Shown here piece by piece: positions 1 to 11,045 of a DNA stretch of 59,175 nucleotides (positions within the stretch are counted from its first letter, which is position 1; every line of letters begins with the position of its first letter). The notes under the pieces were generated by a model, which saw only the letters and a list, made by a program, of their open reading frames with translations, ran no database searches and was not told where the DNA came from. The stretch covers positions 1 through 59,175 of the forward strand of contig JBBPTG010000151.1 of assembly GCA_038093975.1 (NCBI GenBank), given 5' to 3'. Origin of the DNA: Chalciporus piperatus (taxonomy: Eukaryota; Basidiomycota; Agaricomycetes; Boletales; Boletaceae). A program made the translations under genes and the position numbers.

Positions 1-1270
1 CTCTGAGACAACTTGACCTTGAGGTACCATGAGCTAAAGAAGGCAAGAGATTATACCACCTCACATACCGATGCTTCCTAGGCTCAGCATTCCGAGGTAC
101 CATAGAGATGTGAAAGCTTTGGAAGACAGTGGATGCCAAGCCTTCCTGTCCACAAAGAATACACCATAAGTCACAATCGAGATGGCTATCAGGTTGTAAG
201 AAATTGCAGTGGCAATCGGTGCGCCGATGAAACCAAGTCGTACTGGAGCAGGTCCCCAAACTGGAACGGGTTAGTTCGTGCACCCGACGGTTCGCGCGCG
301 CATACCAAGAAGATAATTCAAAGTGATATTGATGGGTGCGACGGCCATTATAATGCGTGTAGGCACCGTGAACAGTCCTTAAATTCATGAAACAGTTCAA
401 TTCTCAGAGATATTATACCAGTGACCGCGGACTCACCTTGTGCCTGGAAATATCGTCTTTGTGGCATTTTCACTTTCGGTGAGTCATAAGGGAACAACTG
501 AGAGATTGCGCACCTGGCAATACAGCCTACAGCATACGCTGGCAATCCCAGGGATGACCACCTTAAGTAGACAGATGCAAGTCTAGCGACCTCTGGATCC
601 TGCCTAAGAAAGAGTAGCAACGGCTCGCCGTTGAACCAAACAAAATAGATGGGCTAGCAGAAGAAATGAAACGTAGGATAAGTGAACCATCAAAAGCTCT
701 TACGATCAAGCATGCACTAGTTAGAACCACTGCCCAGTCAACAATGTCAGTTTGGATTAGAAAGATAATAATCCAGATGACGCACACATTCGTTGGGTCC
801 AGAGGCCAACGAGTTCTGGCTTGTCGGAGGTCCACGCACTAGGCAGGACAGTATCCAAAGTGCTGGCCAGACCCTGAATGATGCTAAAACCTGTGACATT
901 GACGGTCATGAAACCGATCGTCGCTGCAGCTAGCGCAATTGTCGAAAGATGACCGATAGATATAACAGAAGCAAGTATCATGCTATATTCCAGAATTTGT
1001 GTTCTGAAGAGCTGGAGGATAAGTACACTCGTCGTGAAGGGGAGATGAAACTAAAACAGACCCGAATACAGGTAGGGCATAACGGGCAAGCGTAAGACAT
1101 TCCTCCCAGACCATTTGTGATGGTTTGGTGGTATCTTCCACCCAATCACCTTCAGCGACGGATGCGCTGGCAGGTGAAAGCAAGGGTGTATGTTCGGTGA
1201 TCTGCATATTAGGCTGCAGGTATGAAGTATCTATAACTGGCCCATGTCCAGACACGCCGTCAAATGCCAT
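1..1270 (-). CDS. MATE-family multidrug/toxin efflux transporter, 3' end cut by window edge
   Basis: Membrane antiporter of the multidrug and toxic compound extrusion family, expected to expel organic cations or metabolites in exchange for H+ or Na+. The reading starts at the ATG at 1268-1270; the N-terminus has an acidic cytoplasmic tail with TPLLSPASA, then an intron. The next exon (ending near 757) carries the family stretch GHLSTIALAAATIGFMT followed by IQGLASTLDTVLPSAW. Another exon begins after a CTAG acceptor near 650 with IYFVWFNGEPLLLFLRQDPE, also typical of fungal MATE proteins. Further exons at about 390-60 read APINITLNYLL, then GFIGAPIATAISYN and GQVVSE at the very edge, so the C-terminal third lies outside the window. 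At least five introns are visible. An in-frame Met further upstream (1543) exists, but the extension has no family character. Family assignment is secure; substrate is unknown. Confidence 0.85.
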
Positions 1271-1756
1271 TCCAGTGAGAGGTTCGGGTATCGCAGTCGG
1301 ACAAGATTCCAAAGTTGAAAATTTGTGGGTATAGTGTTGAGGTAGTCTGGAAAAAAAGGGAACGTATACTCTTGCCGACTTCCAAGCCGTTGAGCGCTGG
1401 AAGTCTGGGACAAATGACTTGAGATGTTGATTCAAAAGAGCGTGCCCCCCTGTGCGGACCCGTTGAGCAATCTCGTGAGAATCGAATCTCCAAGTCCATA
1501 CCAAATCTAAGCGCTCTGATGAGTCTGATCTAGTCAGAATCACCTTGCTTCGAGAACGCTAACTGGCCACGGTATAGTGGAAGTTCAAAGAAGAGTCCCA
1601 TCAATACCGCATGTCGGGCCGCCGGATAAATTAAAACCCGGCACGAACACCATCACGTGATACGCGTTGAATTGGTGGTTCGCGTTCAGAGAATTCGAGC
1701 TGAGGAACATCAAGACTGTTTCAGGCCGTTTAGAGACGCGTACGAAACTGCGAACA
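1271..1756. other. Divergent intergenic region between MATE and exonuclease genes
   Basis: No gene recognised. It separates two divergently transcribed genes and presumably holds both promoters; no clear TATA box was seen. A CACGTGATACG stretch near 1650 contains a CACGTG core, a possible bHLH site, unconfirmed. Confidence 0.4.
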
Positions 1757-3690
1757 ATGAGCACGGCCGACGACGACAGCTCTGAGTGGTCCATAGAAAT
1801 TTTCGACGGAAACTGCGCGCCTTGCAAAACTACAAAGCCGGTCAAACAAACACCTCCGACAAGCACCACGACCGACTCGAACCCGACGTCCAGACAGTAC
1901 GTTCCGCAATGAACGTTCTTCGCCAGCAGTTTTTCAACCAAGTGTCGTGTCCACACAGAATCCATCCCTTCTTCTTAAAGGATTTCTCGACAAAGGCCGG
2001 AGTCTCCGAAAGGAAAGAAGCCAACCCAGCTGGCCAAGCGGTGAAGCACAAACGGTCAAAGTATATCCTCCAATCATCGGGGAATGTTACCTCAACATCC
2101 TCGGAAGTTCCACCTACATCACGGAAGTCGATAAAGGGAAGCCGTCATGCCAGCGCGCTGGCTTCCCAGTGAGTTCTTTGCTTTCGAAAAATGAGCCAGG
2201 ACCTGACTTCTCTCCGCTTGACAGTGATCTTCCCGTAGTACACGCACAACCTCCGAAGCTTCGGAAGACACGAGATAAACCACGTGATGCCGAGACTCGT
2301 TGGGCCCCACAAATCCGAAGGGATACACCAAGTTCAAGCTCATCATTACCAGCCAGCTCAACTACCCTCAAGAACGATGAACAATTGTCCCTTCCGATCT
2401 ACAATTTCATGGACTATGAGAGTCCCCCCGCGGTAGTGTATACCCGAAGCGAAAATGAGGCAAACGAACTCGTACAAACTTTGAGAGGGTAAGCTAGCAG
2501 TGATACATAGCTATCGCCCCCACACTGAAATTTTGCAGCCCTCTTGGCTTCGACCTCGAATGGCGAGTCATGTGGCAGCCGGGTGCGCAAGAGAGACGAG
2601 CAGCCCTGGTGCAGCTGTGCGACCGTCACACTATCTTGCTTATACAAGTCAGTAGCATGAAAAGTAAGACTTCCGAATCTTCCTGCTCTGCTGTATGTTA
2701 AGTTTATCTTCTGACAGGGTTTCCCAAGAAAGTCCTTGTGAGTGGTTGCGCTCCCTTCCCGTTTACATGGCTTGACATATACACAGGATGTCATAGAATC
2801 CCCAAACATCGTGAAAACAGGTGCCAACATCCTCAGTAAGTCTCTTGGACTTCAAACCTGATGACATGCTGACACTCTTCTTTCGCTCAGACGATGGTGA
2901 AAAACTATATCGAGACTTTGGGATTCGTGCAAAGGGTCTCGTGGAGCTCGGAGCTTTTGCAACCAAAGCTGACGACAAGTTCAGCACTGTCTACGACCGC
3001 GAGATTGTCAGCCTTGCGAAGATGGTGGCCATGTATCTCGAGAAGACGTTGACCAAGGGCAAGGTACGCACCTCAAACTGGGAGGCCCATCTCACTCCCA
3101 AGATGGTCGAATGTGAGTTACTCCCATCCCCTGACTCGCATGTGGTCGTAACACTTTCCTGTCTTGGCTACATTTAGATGCCGCCAACGACTGTCACTGT
3201 GCGCTCATGGTGTACCATAGATTGCACGACATTGCAACTCAAGATGGGAAGAACCTGAATGTGGCAGCATATTCATGTCAAGTCGAGCCGCGCTCACTCA
3301 AGCTCAAAGACGTGACGCCCAGTCTTCCACAAACCCAGATCGCGCAACCCCCTTCGGCACCGCTACCCGATTACTGTATACCCGAACCTCTTCGACCACA
3401 ATGGCTACGCTCATATAAACTATGGCATGTAGACCAGATGTCTCTTCAAGAGATGTGTATGAAGCTAAGGACGGCTGGGAGAGTCGAGCCACTGAAAGAG
3501 AGCACAGTCATGTGAGTCGGGTATCCTCGGAGAATGGTGTCGGACTGACTGTGGTCTCAGCTCTTACATCATGGGTGCCTTGCAGGCGGACCCCAAGTTA
3601 CCGTTCGATATGAGACGATTGAAGGAACTCGTTCGCATGGAGGCAAGCAGCTGGCAACGACATCGACAGTGGATCGCGTCGAGAGAGTGA
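1757..3690 (+). CDS. DEDD-type 3'-5' exonuclease domain protein (RNase D/WRN-like)
   Basis: Predicted 3'-5' exonuclease acting on nucleic acid, of the DnaQ-like superfamily. The start is the ATG at 1757; the first intron (GTACGT donor at 1898) is very short. A Ser/Pro-rich leader of about 200 residues precedes the exonuclease fold. Motif ExoI is GFDLEWR (Asp and Glu ligands) just after the intron ending near 2519; ExoII is KTGANILNDGEKLYRDFG, spliced across 2834-2889; ExoIII is YAANDCHCALMVYHRL (Y-x3-D), where the Tyr codon is split by an intron at about 3113-3178. All four acidic residues of the DEDDy class are present. The C-terminal extension ends in a basic, Trp-containing helix (WQRHRQWIASRE) with the stop at 3688-3690. 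There is no helicase domain, so it resembles stand-alone fungal WRN-exonuclease-like proteins. Substrate and compartment cannot be deduced. Confidence 0.85.
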
Positions 3691-4080
3691 AGGTTTTATT
3701 TGTATCTATAGACGTACTGTATATCTCTTTTTCGTGCATATACTATCCCATCTCGGTGTTACTGTTATTGAATCCAGTTTTCATGTTGTTCGACTTCTCA
3801 AAGACGAGTTCCTGGTGTAGATTTGGACACCCAGTTCAGTAACTCACAAAACTAGTTATAATTGCGGTCCTTTCAGCTACGTTGGTCGAAACGCACCCTT
3901 TCTTACCTCGGATCAACCTCGGATGATGGGTGCCACCAATCAATGACCATGTACTGCATCCGGAACCACTGACAGGGGCCGACTCCGTGGTAAGTTTTTT
4001 GGACCTGGCGAACTCCTTAGTATCCTATACCTCCGGGGCTATCCCGGCGAGAGTTGTGTTAGGAGGGAGTTGACTGTATC
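3691..4080. other. Intergenic region upstream of P450
   Basis: No gene recognised. A CCAAT-like element (CCACCAATCAATG) lies near 3930-3942, about 140 bp before the P450 start codon; it could bind an HAP/CBF complex, but that is inference. Confidence 0.35.
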
Positions 4081-6180
4081 ATGGCTGTAGTCGTAGTCCT
4101 TTCAAGTCTCCTGGTGGGTGTAGCCTTTATATGGAGTTTCGTCGCTAAACCACACGTAAGTCAAAGTTACTATCCTGCCAGTGATCAACCATCTCGTTAC
4201 TGATGCGCCCCGCAGAATGCCATAGCTGTCGCAGGGATATCTGACCCCATCCTTTCGTACATCACATGCATAAAATTCCTTGCTCGCGCCCCGAACTTCA
4301 TTGAAGATGCATACCAGCGCGTCAGTCAACCATAAATTTCATATGACCTTGTCTTTTCAGACTGACCAGGTCCGCGCAGCTACGGTCCAGTACCAAAATG
4401 TTTCAATTCCGTGTCATGAACGATTGGCGCGTGATCGTGCATGATAAGCAAGCCATGTCCGAGGTCTTCGATTCCGAGAAACTTTTGTTCATCCCAGGGG
4501 TCTGCGACGTGAGTTATCCGACTTTTCTGGTGCTTGATTCCGTTCTCAGTCAAGTCCTGTTTGGCGGGTTTTCAGCTGTACCAGTTTGGCTATACTGTGC
4601 ACCCATCCCTCAGTCGAAATGCGGAAATCTATCGTCCGTATCTAAGATACATTCTCGCTAACCTCGACAATTTCCTCCCGGATATGTTGAAAGAAATCGA
4701 GTTGACGTTCGAAAGCAAGCTTTCGGTGAACGATGGTATGTATCTCTCGTCTATCTACGTTTAATGCCATGTATACTCAGACTTAAAGCAGGTCGATTCA
4801 ATGTTCCGAAAGTCATGACAGAGGCAGTGTTCAGAGCACTGAATGTCATGCTAGTGGGATCTCATCTCAGTTGGTTTCGCTTCGTTTTACGTCGCATAGT
4901 GCTGTCGACTGACGTTTCCGCATTACGCTCCAGCCAGGAACCCAGAATTCGAAAAGGAGATGCTCGGTGCTGTTCAAGGGATCCTCGGAACGGGATTGGT
5001 GCTCAAGCTAAGTCCTCGTTTCGTTAGACCGTAAGCACATTTCCCGGTATCCCTCACAAAGAGACTGAGCGTCCGACTGGTGACAAGAGTTTTGCACAAG
5101 TTCTTGTGTTTGTTCATGCCTACCACTGCAAAGTCCCACAAGATGATGCTCGATGAGATCCAACGGCGAAAGCACGAAGTCGGCCAAGGATTAGGGGAAT
5201 GGGATTCTTGTGGGGTATTTTGTTTTCTCTCGTTTTTGCGTGGCAAACTAAGACTCACGAACAAATAGATTGACGTCCTCTCTCAGTTCGCACGGGACAA
5301 TAGACTTACAGATGACGAAAACATGATGGCCATTCACTTCATCATCCTCAACCTTGCAGGAACATTCAGTACCATCCTGGTTAGTCTGCAGGTCCTTCAT
5401 CACTTATGCACTATAGTTGTCTTACATCCTGTCATAGACGGCGACACAGGTTATATTCGACCTGATGCAACAAGAAGGCTGTCTGTCCCGCATCAGGGAA
5501 GAGTTAGAAGCTGCCATCAACCACGAATCCAAGGACCAAGGCGAGCTCACCCCAGAAGTGCTCGCATCATGTACCTACCTCGACGCGTTCCTCAAAGAAA
5601 GTATGCGACTATGCAATCTTGGAGTCCGTGCGTACCTGTTCCCCTGTGTCTTTTTCCTCCGTTCCGGATTTGGCCCCTGATATGTTCGATGATCAGTTCA
5701 CATCACCCGTGTAGCAACCAAAGAGTTTACCTTCTCCAACGGTGTGAGGCTCACTCCTGGGACCACAGTGTCCATTCCGACGGGCTGGACCCACCACAAC
5801 GCCGCGGTATACCCTGACCCATACACGTTCGACCCGTCGCGATTCATGTCGGAAGATCAAAGTCAGGCAGATCCGGCAAACTTGAACCCGGACTACCTAT
5901 TCTTCGGGTATGGAAAACGCGCCTGGTAAGCATGGGCTCGTTTCCATCCATCGTGATGATCCTCGGGCATGAGTTAACTGTGAATCTCTTACTTATCAGC
6001 CCGGGGAGAAATCTCGCCATTCGCACCATCAAGAGCATCGTGGCACATCTCGTGCTCAATTATGATATCGCGTGGGTGCAGCCGGGCTTCGAACCAAAGG
6101 CTGCCTGGATGATGTATTACCGAGTCCCGGATCTCAAGGCAGAGATTGTGATTTCGAAACGCACACAAAGAGAGGTGTGA
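4081..6180 (+). CDS. Cytochrome P450 monooxygenase
   Basis: Haem-thiolate monooxygenase, probably anchored in the ER membrane and reduced by CPR. The start at 4081 opens with a hydrophobic anchor (VVVVLSSLLVGVAFIW) that ends at a GTAAGT donor. Later exons read GYTVHPSLSRN, the RNPEFEKEMLGAV helix, the I-helix LAGTFSTIL, the K-helix ExxR motif as KESMRL near 5600, the PERF-like region DPSRF, and the haem loop FFGYGKRACPGRNLA, in which the Cys codon is split by an intron (donor near 5926, acceptor near 5999). The stop is at 6178-6180. There are about nine introns. The helix C to I spacing and sequences resemble the basidiomycete P450s often labelled ent-kaurene oxidase-like, but the substrate cannot be named. 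It lies between a dead ABC transporter and a Zn2Cys6 regulator, an arrangement seen in secondary-metabolite loci; no backbone synthase is present. Confidence 0.88.
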
Positions 6181-6350
6181 GCCTGGCCCTGCACGAACTC
6201 TTATAGGTCATAACTCTACCTGTACACTGGCATACTCGAGGTTGTAAATTCCGACTGCTGACATGCTCTAACACGAATGTATTCGATCTGATAATTAGAT
6301 TGTTATAAGGTAACGAATGGTCCATGTCAAAACAGCCATCAACTGTCTAC

Positions 6351-7068
6351 CTTTGCGATTTTGGTTATGCGACCGAGGTCAACTGCGAGCGCCGCGCTCG
6401 CCAGGGCGAATTTGAGAGCGGTGATGAGTCCAAACCACGGGTTGAGCTGTAGACTGAGATCAATTGAGCAATTTGCCTCTTGACGGGAGCTACGCACTTA
6501 TCCCAAGCCGCTAGCTTACAAAGGGAGGATAGGTATTCGGTGATCGAAACGCGCCTTTTCTGACCTCCGGAAAGACCTGGGATGGTTGCTCGAGTCCAAA
6601 GATACGCAGAAGATTTTCTGTTACAAATCTGACATGTTCCTCCCTGGTCTGGTTGCCTAATCGGCGAGGAGGGGTCCTCATTATGGAGGCGAATTCCAAT
6701 GTCTGTTGAACTGTAAGGGTGGGGAAGTTGACATCGTCCTCTGGGAAGTATAAAAATCCCCGCGATACTTCTGCTCCATAGTTCCTCGAGATCAATGCTT
6801 CCTCGGCGATAGCAGCAGTACCGGGTGCCTGCACCACCTTTCCTGAATACTGAGATGAAATTCTCCGCAGCTCCCTGGTAGCACCAGGGCCAAAGTAATC
6901 TAGATGGACACGAGTTGGAGTGGTAACACTTGGACGCGAGTTAGTAGACTCGTCTCGGTTCTTGCATGGTAAGAAAGAATTGAACCAGTGAGCCTGGCTG
7001 TTGTGTTCCCTTGTAGTACTCAGGGTCGACTTGATCGACGACAATGACGAGTTTTGACCAAGAACCAA
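6351..7068 (-). pseudogene. Relic of a PDR-type (ABCG) ABC transporter nucleotide-binding domain
   Basis: Part of one PDR-family nucleotide-binding domain survives in several frames. From 7068 to about 6570 one frame gives ATRELRR, then PEDDVNFPTLTVQQTLEFAS and EEHVRFVTENLLRIFGLE, the usual stretch between Walker A and the signature. The signature continues in another frame as GGQKRRVSITEYLSSLCKLAAWD (about 6565-6500), so one base has been gained or lost. After a possible intron (acceptor near 6450) STRGLDSS, the Walker B/D-loop, is found in one frame and TALKF...VDLGRITKIA in the next, a second one-base shift near 6437. No Walker A, no membrane domains and no second half were found nearby. 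It is not translatable as a transporter. It sits tail to tail with the P450 gene. Confidence 0.8.
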
Positions 7069-7170
7069 TTACTAATTACTTCGGGGCCCGAAGTAGTGAT
7101 TACATAATTTTCTCAACACCAACTGGGGAAACGAGTTGCCCTTGATTATCGATCGACCATCCTCGAAGCC

Positions 7171-10100
7171 ATGTCTTCTGCTGAAGAAGACTACAACGAT
7201 GTCGACCACTCGTCTGCAGCTCTTGATGGCAAGAAAAGACGAGTTCAACGTGCGTGTGACATGTGTCGTCGCAAGAAGAGTCAGTATTGGTCTTTCGTCA
7301 TGCAAACTGACAAGCGCTCATAATAACTCGCCCGCCGCGCCCCGCATCTATCCTCCCGGCAGTTCGCTGTAAGCCATACGTATATGCTTCCGGATGCTGT
7401 TCCTTTGGTCTGACATATACATCAAAGGTGATGGCGGCCAGATGCTGGCTAACCGATGTTCTAATTGTGTAGCATACAATCTCGAGTGTACCTATGTCGA
7501 GGCTGCAAAGGTGTGTATCTTCAATGCTCTTCCCCACGACATTAATGCTCCTCCTAATCTCTTAGAAACGCGGCCCTCCGAAAGGGTTGGTTTGCCTATA
7601 TACAACCAATGGGTTAATATTAACACGCGTTGATCGGTGGTCAGGTATATCGACAGTCTTGAAACCCGTCTCCAGAAGATGGAGAAGCTCCTTGACAGAG
7701 TGCGTGTTCGCCAACCGTTGAACTAGCGTGCCAGACGAACACCTCTCTTTGGTAGATATGTCCGGACGCCGATTTCTCTCCGGAGCTAGGTGGCGGTCCG
7801 CTCGACAGAGAGACTTGGCAGAAAGGGAACACGGATCACTCCGGTTCTAGACATTTCATGCACGCTTCGGCTTCACGTGGCGCTGCTCATTCCCCCATCG
7901 ACGACTTAATACCCAGTGACGATGACGGTGTAGTCACGCTCCAACTCTCGGACAGTTTCAGGTCGATGGGCTTGAATCCCCAGCACGCCCGCTTCTTTGG
8001 GAAGTCCAGCGGTACCACGCTCATGAAAAATGCGATTAGTTTGAAACGTGAATTTACTGGGGCCGGCGACACTCGACCAGAGGAATATCTTCAGTCGTTC
8101 GACGAGACGTGTTACCCTGTAAGCTTGGTCGCACCAATTGAAGAACATTGACGCTGATCCTTCTCTAAAGTGGGAGCTCGCAGCAAGAAAGATCACAGAG
8201 CCCGAGTACACATTCCCTGACCAAGCCTTGGGCACATCATTAGTAAACCTTTACTTCGTTCATCTCAACTGCATAACACCTCTCCTGCACCGCCCTAGCT
8301 TTGAGCGTAAGATCATGCAAGGAAAGCACTTGGCCGACCCTTCTTTCGGCGCCGTCTACCTTATGGTTTGTGCAGTTGCCTCGCGCTTTTCGGACGATCC
8401 ACGCGTTTTCTTGGACAACGTTGAAGACAGTAACCCGGAGCTCTCGGCTGGGTGGAAGTATTTTCGGCAGGTGCACATGGTGAGAAGCACTTTGCTCGGT
8501 CCCCCTGGTCTAGAGGATCTACAGATCTACTCAGTAGGCATTTGTCTCTACCGTTCTCTTGTTTGGTCCTCACGCAGTCGCAGCTCTGTATACTGTTTCT
8601 GCATGGGATATCAGCTCCGCAAGCGTGCTGGACCGCCGTTGGAATAGGTATCCGGCTTGCTCAGGACGTTGGGGCTCACAGGAGAAAATCATATGCCGAT
8701 CGGCCATCTTCTGAAGGCGAGCTGTGGAAACGGGCTTTTTGGTAACCTTGGAGACCTCTTTTCGTCTATTTTCCGGTTGTCTAACATCTGGTCCCAGGGT
8801 GCTGGTTATGCTTGATCGTCAAGTAAGTTCGTCTTTGGGACGGCCGTGCGCAATTCAAGATGAAGAGTGGGTTCATTTTTGCTTTCGAAGATCCTCTGCT
8901 TAATGTCCAGCAGTTTTGACCTCGATTACCCAATTGAATGCGACGACGAGTATTGGGAACATCCAGACCCTGAGAAGGCTTTCAAGCAGCCCCCTGATCG
9001 ACCTTCCACACTATCTTTCTTCATTAGTTTCCTCAAGCTCAACAATATACTCTCCTTTGCTCTCCGGACAATAGTATGTCTCTCTCCGTTAATTAGCATA
9101 TCGCAGGCTGACTATGCCATACAGTACTCGATCAATAAGTCGAAAGTATTTTTGGGATTCGTTGGCCAACAATGGGAACAGGGAATTGTTGCAGAATTAG
9201 ATTCCACTCTCAATAATTGGATTGATGGTGTACCAGATCACCGTAAGTAATTGCTACAGGCATATAATTCGAGCTCTGCCTGACGTTGCATCTAGTACGT
9301 TGGGACCCTACCCGGGACCCAAATTCCCCCTTTTTCCTGCAGTCGAGCATGTTATACGCGAATTACTACGAGGTCCAAATATTTATCCATAGGCCGTTCA
9401 TCCCTTCCCCTCGCAAACCCTCTCCACTTTCCTTCCCTTCTCTCGCCATTTGCACGAATGCAGCTCGTTCGTGCAGTCATGTCATTGACATATACAGGAG
9501 ACGGTCTGGAAACCCTTGTCCCTTCCTACTGGTATGGGCGGCGTTATGCGTTGCAGGATAGCATTGCTGAATTTTCTGCGTTAGATGCCCGCCTTTACTG
9601 CCGGCATCGTGCTTTTGCTGAATATCTGGGGAGGGAAGCGGTCTGGGCTATCGATCGATCCATCAAAGGAGATGGCTGACGTGCACAAGTGTATGGGTGT
9701 TTTGAAGGCTTGTGAGAATAGGTATTTTTTTCCGCAGTTGCTCTGCACGATACGCGCTGACCGACGTCTGTCTCTGTAGATGGCACCCCGCAGGAAGATT
9801 CTGGTCCGTCATTGGCAAAGTAGCTGGTTAACGGCTTTGAGCTTATGCGTTGTTTTTACAGGGACATCCTCTACGAGCTCGCATCTGTCGGGGAACTTCC
9901 TCTACCACAACCTAGTCCTAAGGGAGGGACGAAACGTGAAAGAGATCCCGACGACAACCCTATACGGACTACACGCCGTCCTTCACCCCAGGAAACCCGT
10001 GTACTAATCGGAACACGTCGCGCTCCCCCTGAGCTGCCAGTTCAGTCCCAACAACCCCTCCAACAACCACAACAGCAGCAGCAGCAATCGCAACCACAGC

Positions 10101-10755
10101 AGCAACAGCAACCACAACAATCCCACCCACCAGCAACGTACAATCTTCCATTGTATAGCAATGACCTCGGACGACTTCCGTTATATGGACAAGTGAACTT
10201 TCCTGTCAATGGATCTCCCTCTGGGACCTCGACCGCGTCGATGTCCCCGCAGGACCACCCCCCGGCTGCGTGGTTTGCATCATTGGCGGGGGGAACACAG
10301 CACACTGGTCCCGCCCAAGTACCAGAGCATGGATTCGTCCCCACGGGGACGCATATGATGGATGAGATGTTCTATGACCAACTTACGAGCCCTTACGGTT
10401 TCGCCCCGCTTGTCGATGGCTCAAGCACGAATGTACACCCGGGACTGAGTGCGAGCCCACTGGATTTGCAAGCGCTCGCGCTCGCGCCGAGTGGAATGCT
10501 TTCTGAGGAGACGGACACGATCGCGATGTGGTCGGCGGCGCCGAGTGGGTTTGGGTACGTGATTGGGGTTTTGGTTTTGTTTGACGTGGGTTTGCTGACC
10601 AAGTGACGTTGACGTGTGCTTTTTTTTGTGTGGGCAGGGTGAGCGATTGGGGGATGTACCTCGCGAGTGTGTCGGGGATGGTCCACCCTGACGGATCGGC
10701 GGCGGCATCAACACCCCACTCTCATCCTGAGTCAAGACATACACAAGGGTATTGA
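7171..10755 (+). CDS. Zn2Cys6 fungal-specific transcription factor with Gln-rich tail
   Basis: Nuclear DNA-binding regulator. Start ATG at 7171. The zinc cluster reads CDMCRRKKIRC, then CSNC and LEC, giving C-x2-C-x6-C-x9-C-x2-C-x6-C; it is only complete if a 6-nt exon at 7363-7368 is included. It is followed by the linker KRGPPKGYIDSLETRLQKME, a short coiled coil typical of these dimers. The middle homology region (fungal_trans) runs from about 8170 to 9250, with LYFVHLNCITPLLHRPSF, VCAVASRFSDDPR and GIGIRLAQDVGAHRRK. The C-terminal exon (9845-10560) is rich in Pro and Gln with runs of Gln near 10060-10120, a likely activation region. A last intron with a GTACGT donor at about 10557 joins a short tail ending at 10753-10755. 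The match is to the XlnR-like regulators common in Agaricomycetes. Target genes are unknown; the neighbouring P450 is a candidate. Confidence 0.85.
7363..7368 (+). other. 6-nt microexon inside the zinc-cluster DNA-binding domain
   Basis: Exon 1 ends at 7279 with a GTCAGT donor after codon base A. The sequence CGGCAG precedes and GTAAGC follows the hexamer TTCGCT at 7363-7368; the next exon begins at 7428 after AAAG. Only inclusion of the hexamer restores the invariant K-I-R-C-D-G segment and the third Cys of the Zn2Cys6 motif. The microexon supplies parts of three codons (Ile, Arg, Cys). Confidence 0.8.
10042..10122 (+). repeat. CAA/CAG repeat coding polyglutamine
   Basis: Imperfect CAA/CAG tract in frame within the transcription factor tail, giving several Gln runs broken by Pro and Ser. 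Mixed codons suggest a moderately stable, selected tract instead of a pure microsatellite. Confidence 0.8.
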
Positions 10756-11045
10756 AGCATTCGAGAGCGTAAGAACGCTTGGGTGTATAAGGTTCAAAGG
10801 TCAGTCGGCTGCGCTACCAGGGGAATTTATTGTGTTTTGACTGACATCTGATCGAAAAATGTCAGACTGTGAAGGGGGTGTACAGTTGTAATTGTACGAG
10901 CTATGTACTGTGATTTGAAGACAATTTTTATACAACATCGATGCATTATCAAGAGAATCGACCCGCACGAAACGCAACATTGTGACGAAAAGCGAAAGTA
11001 CATGGTATTTGTAACAAAGAAGGTGTAATCAGAACCAAGCTGACG

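Noticed and set aside
983..1543. Longer N-terminus for the MATE protein from the Met at 1543
   Set aside because: The extra 91 residues have no family similarity and start in the presumed promoter; the Met at 1270 is followed by the expected cytoplasmic tail.
1..10755. A complete secondary-metabolite cluster (MATE, P450, ABC, regulator)
   Set aside because: No polyketide, peptide or terpene synthase is present in the window and an exonuclease interrupts the group; only a weak suggestion remains.
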